Shown: positions 57,541 to 64,000 of the stretch, piece by piece
Position numbering within the stretch: the stretch's first letter is position 1
Layout: every line of letters begins with the position of its first letter
Origin: Lithospermum erythrorhizon
Lineage: Eukaryota; Streptophyta; Magnoliopsida; Boraginales; Boraginaceae
Direction: 5' to 3'
Length of the DNA stretch: 64,000 nt
NCBI GenBank assembly: GCA_019722365.1
Contig: JADFUC010002180.1
Span: 310,001 to 374,000 of the forward strand
Notes under the pieces: generated by a model
The model's input: the letters and a program-made list of their open reading frames with translations, nothing else
The model's database searches: none
Told to the model about the DNA's origin: nothing
Program-made: the position numbers and the translations under genes

Positions 57541-58275
57541 GGACCGACCAGACTCGATATCATCTCTAGCCATGGGAATTATTTAATCAACCACTTAATC
57601 GCCGTAAAAAAAAGATTGTCCAGTTTCAACAACCAGCCACACATCCCTTCCCAACCATCGCCTCAATTCAATTCCAACCCCACTACAGTCTCATGGTGAA
57701 AGATAAATCATTAGTTTTGATGGATGGGTGTGAGATCACCTATATCAACCTTTGTATCAAATATCGACATAAAGATACATGTCAAAGTGTTAATTAATAT
57801 TGATAAAGTGATCCTTAATTTTTTTTTTAAATACACACTTGTCAAATTCTCATTCGTATGTGAGAGAATGGGACAAGAAATGGGATAGAGGATCTTTTCT
57901 AGGTGGATGTTGGCCGATGGTACAGGAGAGGGAGGGGAGTTGCAGATGAGTTAAATTGGTATGAAAGTTTTAGTTCTTATTTAATTTCTTTTAAAAATAT
58001 ATGTGAAATTACTATTTAACCCCAGAGATTGTGTCACGTGACAGGCACGTGATGAAAATGATCAAGTGGGATATTTTTTGAAACATGTGTAATCGACTGA
58101 GTCATTTTGAAACATGTCTAATCAAATGAGTTATTTTGAAACATGTATGATCGAATGATGAACGTTTTGAAACATGTATGATCAAACAACCCATTAGTCT
58201 TACATATTATATATTGGTACTTTCCCCTAAAACTTGTGGTTGTCATGGCTAGAGCTATTATCGAGTCGGGTAGTA
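57541..58275. repeat. Inverted repeat pair, possible foldback element
   Basis: 57541-57575 and 58243-58275 are inverted copies of about 33 bp, sharing CATGGCTAGAG and TATCGAGTC. The 700-bp middle is AT-rich and non-coding. No target duplication could be fixed. Confidence 0.45.
58080..58195. repeat. Tandem repeat, 29-31-bp unit, four copies
   Basis: GAAACATGT-TAATCGA with TGAGTCATTTT repeats from 58080, 58109, 58138 and 58169. Confidence 0.85.
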
Positions 58276-58869
58276 CTGTTACATGAAATGCACGAAAACC
58301 AAGCAAGCCACCCGTGAAAGAAATAAATGAATTTCAAAGATCTTGGGCAAATCCAAAGAAAGTTTTCATGTACGTTCATTGATAAATATTTTGAGATCCA
58401 TATATATCGATGCGAGATAGGTGGCGAGAAGCGTAGGAAAAAATACGAAGCCGTACCAATTGAGTGAGAGTTGACCCGGTACTCGACTCAATTAAGAATC
58501 AAGTCTGAAAGTTGATTCGGAACCGGTTCGAAATAGAAAAAATTGGAGCTTGACCAGCGAGGTGGACGAAAATCGTACCCGATTCGACCTGGGACTTGAA
58601 ACTCTTTATATTCAACAGCTACCCGGTCGATCCCGATCTTGGATTGATAGTAATTCTCGATTCTTTGCTTAATACAACGATGTTTATTTTTAGAAATAAG
58701 CGGATTATTGGTTTTGTCATGGATATACCTGAGTCGATTCTGAATCAGAGTTTCGATTTGAAATCGGAATTAATTCTATTTCGGAGGTGGCAGGCGGGTT
58801 ACCGATCGAGTTCACGTCCAGCGGTCGAGTCTCGAATAACTTGGGCTTCGAAACGACAGCCATGGTAAT
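58276..58869. other. Intergenic, no gene seen
   Basis: Less AT-rich than flanks, with many GATTCGA/CCGGT-type motifs like those inside the neighbouring hAT-like remnants. The longest ATG frame here (58596-58868, 90 codons) has no recognisable domain. Confidence 0.45.
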
Positions 58870-59560
58870 TAGAGATGGCCATATTGGAAAAAAACCGTCG
58901 CGCTCGAATCATACCGATTTGAACTGTGTCGGATCGATTTTTCGAAACCATTAAATTTGAATAATTTCAAGCGAAACTTTGCGGTTTACGGTTTACTGAG
59001 CCGAATCGCATCGGATCGAATCGCACCGATCATTTATATTTAATTTATTTTTAAATTTATTATATATTTCAAATAAATATTTCATTATTCATAATATATT
59101 TGTATTTACATTGGATTCCAATTTATATTAGGCCTACACAATTACTTTAATAAAATCATATTAGTATGATCATTTTAAATGGAATAAAATAATAAGTCAA
59201 TAACATAGTCCATAAAACAATAAATCAATAGTTCAGTGAGAGCATCTACATCAAAAAATTTGATACCACATATTTCTCTGACAAAATAAGTAAAGTAAAT
59301 TATCTTTTCAATTTTTTTAATTTGAGTTATTTAATTTTTAGTAAAATTATCAATAGTATACAAATGGTTCTTAAATATTGATTGTTTTCATATCTATAGA
59401 TGTTTAATTAAGGAATTTGGAGTTAATTTTAGATTTTCACAATCTTGAAACCGATATACACCGAATCGCACCAAAAACCGATTTGTCGGGCACCGAAAAA
59501 ACCGATTGAGCAAGAAAAACCAAAATATACGATTTTGTGTGAAGATTTTAGGGTGCAATG
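58870..59560. mobile_element. hAT-like remnant related to the 42.5-43.5 kb element
   Basis: Opens TAGAGATGGCCATATTGG, followed by CCGAATCGCATCGGATCGAA then TCGCACC. 59030-59110 is close to the reverse complement of 43200-43300 (TTTCAAATAAATATTT core). The far end (59440-59530) has ACACCGAATCGCACCAAAAA and ACCGATT motifs, but no clean terminal repeat. Confidence 0.5.
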
Positions 59561-59821
59561 TATGTAATATCGGTTGAACAATCCTGAATTAAAAAAAACC
59601 CCGCCTGCACATCTAACAAATTCCCAAGCCATTCCCAACATTGTAAATACAAAAAGTGATTTAGAGGACCATAGGATGTGGTCCTTGATTATTTGCACTC
59701 CATCAACTAATATGGCAACAATCCTTCATAAGCGCAAAGAATCATATATAGCACCATGTCAAATTATCTTTGCACGAGCGAGCTCAAATTAAAACTCTTT
59801 ATTACTCTTGTCCTACCTACT

Positions 59822-60470
59822 TAGTCTTTGGCTTGAGCCGGGTATTGGGTATCCGACTCGACTCGATAAGATAGCAGTGGGTAGTACCGGCTAGATTAAG
59901 ATAACGAGCTCAACTTTAGTACCCGGCTCGGCTCGATAAGATAATGAAGTCGATACCCGACTGCGTTAAAGGTAATGCCATTTCGACTCGTTTATTACCT
60001 AACTCATTAAGAAAAAATGAAAAGAAATCTTATTTTTAATACAAATAAAAAATACAAGACTATATTTGGAACATTAATAAATTACATAAACCTTAATTAT
60101 TTGAAATATTGATAATATAATTTATAAACCTTAATTATAGATAACACAAATAAAATATTAAACAACATTAACTAAATAATAGAAAACCATAAAGAGCGAA
60201 TACCAATATAATTTACCAACCAACTATGTATGACATATTGGACCACATTATCTAAATGTCAAATATTAAATGGATAACACAAATAAAATAAATTATTTTT
60301 ATTTTAGCTAGACTAAGTATTGAATATATTTTATAAATTTGTTAGCGGCGGTAAATATCGGTAGTCGGGTATTTTCAAGCGGCAGGTACGTACCCGACTC
60401 GTTAACTACTGAGCGGTCTATCGAGCCGAGTACTCGAATCGGGTGCGTTACCCGCTCGATTCCAGCACTA
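59822..60470. mobile_element. hAT MITE with perfect 8-bp TSD TACCTACT
   Basis: A 649-bp non-coding element. Left end TAGTCTTTGGCTTGAGCCGG; right end (reverse complement) TAGTGCTGGAATCGAGCGGG: imperfect terminal inverted repeats of a common plant hAT type, followed by GGGTA and CCCGACTCG sub-terminal repeats. Identical TACCTACT flanks at 59814-59821 and 60471-60478. Confidence 0.92.
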
Positions 60471-60478
60471 TACCTACT

Positions 60479-62842
60479 ACATACCTAGTGCAAAATACGG
60501 AATGCAATGTATCTGGCATTGAACTATCTGCATCAAATGTAGATGTCTATACATAATGTCAGTTACACTTCATTATCACTAGCGTCATTGGATGGCATGC
60601 CAAAATTTGCAAGTTTCATTGTAAAGGCACTTGATAACAGCATCATATATAGACCATTATTGCATGCATGCATGGGGCCTGCAATCATCGAATGTCATAC
60701 TCCCTTTTAGTGTGAAATCGTCACACAAATGTTAGCAGTCGCAAAAGTATCCAAAATTATTTAAATACTTGTTAATAATTCATGAGGGTCCATATTAAAA
60801 TTAATTGGTTATAGATGGATGAACCTCAGAACCTTATTAATCAGGACCGTCTCATAAATAACGGAGGTCCTGTGCTTAATTATAAAATGAGGTCTTTCTA
60901 TTAAATTTATTAATATTTTCTTTTTTGTATGTAAAACAAGTAACCGTATAAATTTAAAAATCAAGTTCATTCAATAGACTATTTCGAACATTCATTGAAT
61001 TTTTTTTATATGTAAAACAAATAATCACAGTGGGCAAACAATCTAATTGTTTCAAAATGTCAATGTGGCCCATCTTTCATTCAGACAATAATTTTCTAAG
61101 CAATTTTAACTTCACATGCAATTTCAAAAAATAAATTGTGACTAATAGCAAATAGAATTTTATTATTTATTTATTCAAAAATTCAGTTGTTCATCCCTAA
61201 AAAGTTATTATATTTTTTTTCATTTGTATCATATAAATTACTTCGTCTCTTTATATAAAATTTCTGGTTAAAAGAACATACAAAATAACATTATAAGGCA
61301 TTAAGGCCCAACACAAGTACTAGTTAGACATAGTAATTCCAACTTAGACGTGGGCACATGGGCAGTGACCAAAACGTGGACGGTCATTTCTTATTTGGAC
61401 CACAATAGCTTATTACTTATTAGTTAGTGGATTTTTGGGCTGGAGCCCCAAAATGGTGAGACCCTGTGCACACAACCGGGTGGCACATATTGTGAGCCTG
61501 GCCTATTATTAATACACCCGGAAGGAAGGTATTATATAACTAATGTGAGACTGGGTCTTAATACCCTCCTGCACATGTAACCCGATTCACTTGGACTACA
61601 TTATGGGATTTACACGTGACCTTAACAACGGGGTTGGCTCATGATACCATTTTAAGAATCCATGATATCCATACTAAAATCAATTTTGTTGTAGACGGAT
61701 GAAGCTCATGACTTTATTCATATACCCAGAATGTCTTATACAATCAATGTGGGACTGAGTCTTAATAATACTTTGACATATATATTCAATATGAGATATG
61801 GTCCATCTCCTACAATAACTTCTAAACATATTCATTTCACCCTATCAGTCAATCGATGAAGTACGAGCATACCTAACAATTTGGTCCACCATGGGAATTC
61901 GGTAGGCCAAACTCTTTGTTAAGTAGGTGGTTGCCGTTAGGGTCTCGAAGAAGTTGAATCGAGGCTTGCTCTGGATGCATGCACTTCACTTTGTAGCATC
62001 TATCAATGATCACTTTCGAGATGAATTGGTTGTGGTTTCCAACTCTGTTTTGCTAATTCATTGCATTTGAATTGCCGTTATGGCCAAACTCTTTTTTAAT
62101 TGTTATGTAAATCACTCAATATATAAGATAAAATGATTGAAGATGTTATATTTAAATAATCGGACTCAGTTGATTTAGTGGGATAATATTTAATTTGATT
62201 TGATTTATTGAATTCGTTAGATGTTATAATATAATTTGGTTTTCAGTAAATCATTAGACCATTTCTAGTAGGTAGACAATATTTAACATTTTTTCCTATC
62301 AAATCAAATTATTCTCATTCTCTCTTATAATTTAATACATCAATGCTTAGTACCAACGCCACAATAACTAGCCATTCATAAAGTTTTTACATTCACTTTC
62401 ATCCACATAACTTCATCTCGGATTGTTTTGATATCCAAATAATACAAACTCATGTTCTAATTACAAATATCGAAAAATAAAAATATGTGTGAAAACAAAA
62501 TTTAATTTCGGATAATTATTTGACCAGAAAGCTATTTTAAAAAACATACATGAGGATTATTTTTCAACATGAGCCTACTAACATTGAATTGTCTATAGGC
62601 AAATATTAATATGCGGGAAATTGGGGAAGAGATTTAGTATGGTGCCTACCTGCTGCACCTAATAACACTCCAATTACCTATATGCTACACTTGATCTTAG
62701 TCCAAATTATTTTTTGATTGTTCTGTAATCCGAACGAGGATCAGTTCTAGAGGTTAGCGCACCCTCACGGAACCATTGGAGATGCTAAGGACTCTAGGCT
62801 CGTAGGCAAATCAGTTTTGGGTATATTCCTCGTATATATTAA
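60479..62842. other. Intergenic with a dispersed direct repeat, no gene seen
   Basis: AT-rich. A segment of roughly 50-60 bp occurs twice in direct orientation (60790 and 61669: CCATAYTAAAATYAATT, GTAGAYGGATGAA, CTTTATT or CCTTATT). GTGGGACTGAGTCTTAATA and GTGAGACTGGGTCTTAATA (about 61540, 61750) are another pair. These look like pieces of one old repeat; no ends were found. Confidence 0.5.
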
Positions 62843-63740
62843 TGTAATGCAAAGAAAAAATTTTATTATTTATAAAATAGGGATACAAAATAACATTTAC
62901 TGTAGGAAAAATTTTCTCGATTAATGCGGGGTTTTATCAAATTGAAGAGGATCGACTGTCTAAACTATGAGTCGCAAAAGCGTTCTTGACGATTTGGTGA
63001 GATGTCTGACTTGCTTGAGTTGATTTGAATTGGCGATAGGAGGCTTGGTATGAGGCTGGGCGACGAGCGATTTAAGCTTGACTTGACTTGATTTGGGTTG
63101 GATAGGAGCTCTGTGACGGGGATATGTGTTCTAGTCTTGATGGACTTGAGGCAGTGCGGACTTGGATATGAGTCGAGCCGGGGCCTTAGCTGACGTATTC
63201 CCGTGTTGGCTGTGTTGGACTTGATCTTGGGTCTTGGACTTGATCTTCGGTCTATGTTAGACTTGATGGACTTATTGCACGTATCAGCAGCGTGGTGAGA
63301 CTTGAGTTTTAGGAGTTCAGAGTTTGTGATTAACCATGTTTCGGACTTGATGGAGATTTAGTATCCATCATACGTGGAGATTTAGTATCCACGTGTCTAC
63401 AACGTGGTGAGACTTGATGGAGATTTAGTATCCATCCTAGTCATGGTAACATACTCCCTGCAGAGGCTAGAGTTTGTGATAATCTATGTTTCGGACTTCT
63501 TTGCGGTTGCGTTTAAGGCTAATTCTCGATTCTTGGTAAATCGTCCCCATGTCATTGGGACTTTTAAAGGATGATCACATTTCCAGCAAGGGACTTCTTG
63601 TGATTCATATGATTATATTCCCTGGTCAACCCCCGACTCATAGGAAGGTTGACTCATTTTCAGGATTTATTGTGACATATTTTGCATCACGATCATAGTG
63701 AGTCTTTGAAATGAGAAGCTTAATGAATACTTAATTGTGT
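62843..63740 (+). mobile_element. Non-coding LTR-type repeat, right copy
   Basis: Begins TGTAATGCAAAGAAAAA. 62843-63130 is the inverted match of 11690-11982. Further right are GACTTGATGGAC/TTGGACTTGATCTTGG-type short repeats and three copies of GGAGATTTAGTATCCA (63353, 63377, 63420). It may continue past the window edge; no protein domain is visible. Confidence 0.5.
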
Positions 63741-63771
63741 GTGATTTAATGTTAACTCGTGTTGGGATCCC

Positions 63772-64000
63772 CGTTTAATTCTCCATTTATTATAAATTAA
63801 AATTATTTGGGTTTAATATTAACATGAATTTATTACATGCTAAGACCCTTTTAATTCTCCATTTATTAGAGAATTAAATTATTTGGGTTTAATATTAACA
63901 TGAATTTATTACATGTTAAGACCCATTTAATTCATGATCCGTAGAGGATTTAATAGGAATTAATTTATTAGGGTTTAGTATTGACATAAATTTATTACAT
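63772..64000. repeat. 78-bp tandem repeat running off the right edge
   Basis: Three units starting near 63772, 63849 and 63928, each holding TTTAATTC, ATTATTTGGGTTTAATATTA (third unit diverged) and ACATGAATTTATTACATG then TTAAGACCC. The first two are nearly identical; the third is more diverged and cut by the window. Confidence 0.88.

Noticed and set aside
1..64000. tRNA, rRNA, snRNA or miRNA genes
   Set aside because: I saw no cloverleaf with intact A and B boxes, no rRNA segments, and no convincing miRNA foldback; a covariance-model search was not possible here.

Overview
This is a stretch of plant nuclear DNA, most likely from a core eudicot. It is AT-rich, the genes have GT-AG introns, and the proteins belong to plant families (BAHD acyltransferase, GT37 fucosyltransferase, P-class PPR, berberine-bridge-enzyme-like oxidase). 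It also holds Copia LTR elements primed from initiator tRNA-Met, a plant L1-type LINE, Stowaway and hAT MITEs, and an old plastid DNA insertion. I cannot name the species. Every coordinate comes from reading the sequence by eye; no alignment was run.

Layout. 1-2956: the 5' part of a reverse-strand Copia element (gag zinc knuckle, leader, primer site, 5' LTR). It appears to have landed inside a nuclear plastid insertion (about 2957-8053) that carries decayed ycf2, rps19, rpl22, rps3 and rpl16 in plastome order, with the start of ycf2 and trnI-rpl23-rpl2 missing. 8054-13600: non-coding, with MITE and LTR-like remnants. 13601-23089: a complete but dead Copia element with target-site duplication (TSD) ATATA, split by a 2.8-kb solo-LTR-like insertion with TSD ATGTA. 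23517-29439: a full-length, decayed L1-type LINE with a 14-bp TSD. 29754-30010: a Stowaway MITE.

31394-42332 is the gene island: a four-exon Par14/PIN4-type parvulin (+), a BAHD acyltransferase (-), a two-exon GT37 fucosyltransferase (-) and a P-class PPR protein (-). All four have open, intact coding sequence, unlike the surrounding repeats. 42550-43455 is a non-autonomous hAT-like element.

44278-55416 is a nest: a non-coding LTR element whose interior is largely minisatellite (a roughly 36-bp unit containing the inverted repeat GGTCC/GGACC), with a Tnt1/Tork-like Copia inserted in its right LTR (TSD CGCCC). About 325 bp beyond it is the last gene, a secreted BBE-like FAD oxidase (55742-57364, +). 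57365-64000 is non-coding, with a hAT MITE carrying a perfect 8-bp TSD, a dispersed LTR-like repeat also present inverted near 11.9 kb, and a 78-bp tandem array running off the window edge.

The five host genes do not form an obvious pathway. The BAHD and BBE-like enzymes suggest specialised metabolism, the fucosyltransferase works on cell-wall glycans, the PPR protein acts on organelle RNA, and the parvulin is housekeeping. I found no convincing new biological system. The most unusual structures are the hairpin-forming minisatellite inside the non-autonomous LTR element, the 5'-leader repeats of the Copia element at 21.5-22.1 kb, and the readable history of nested insertions.
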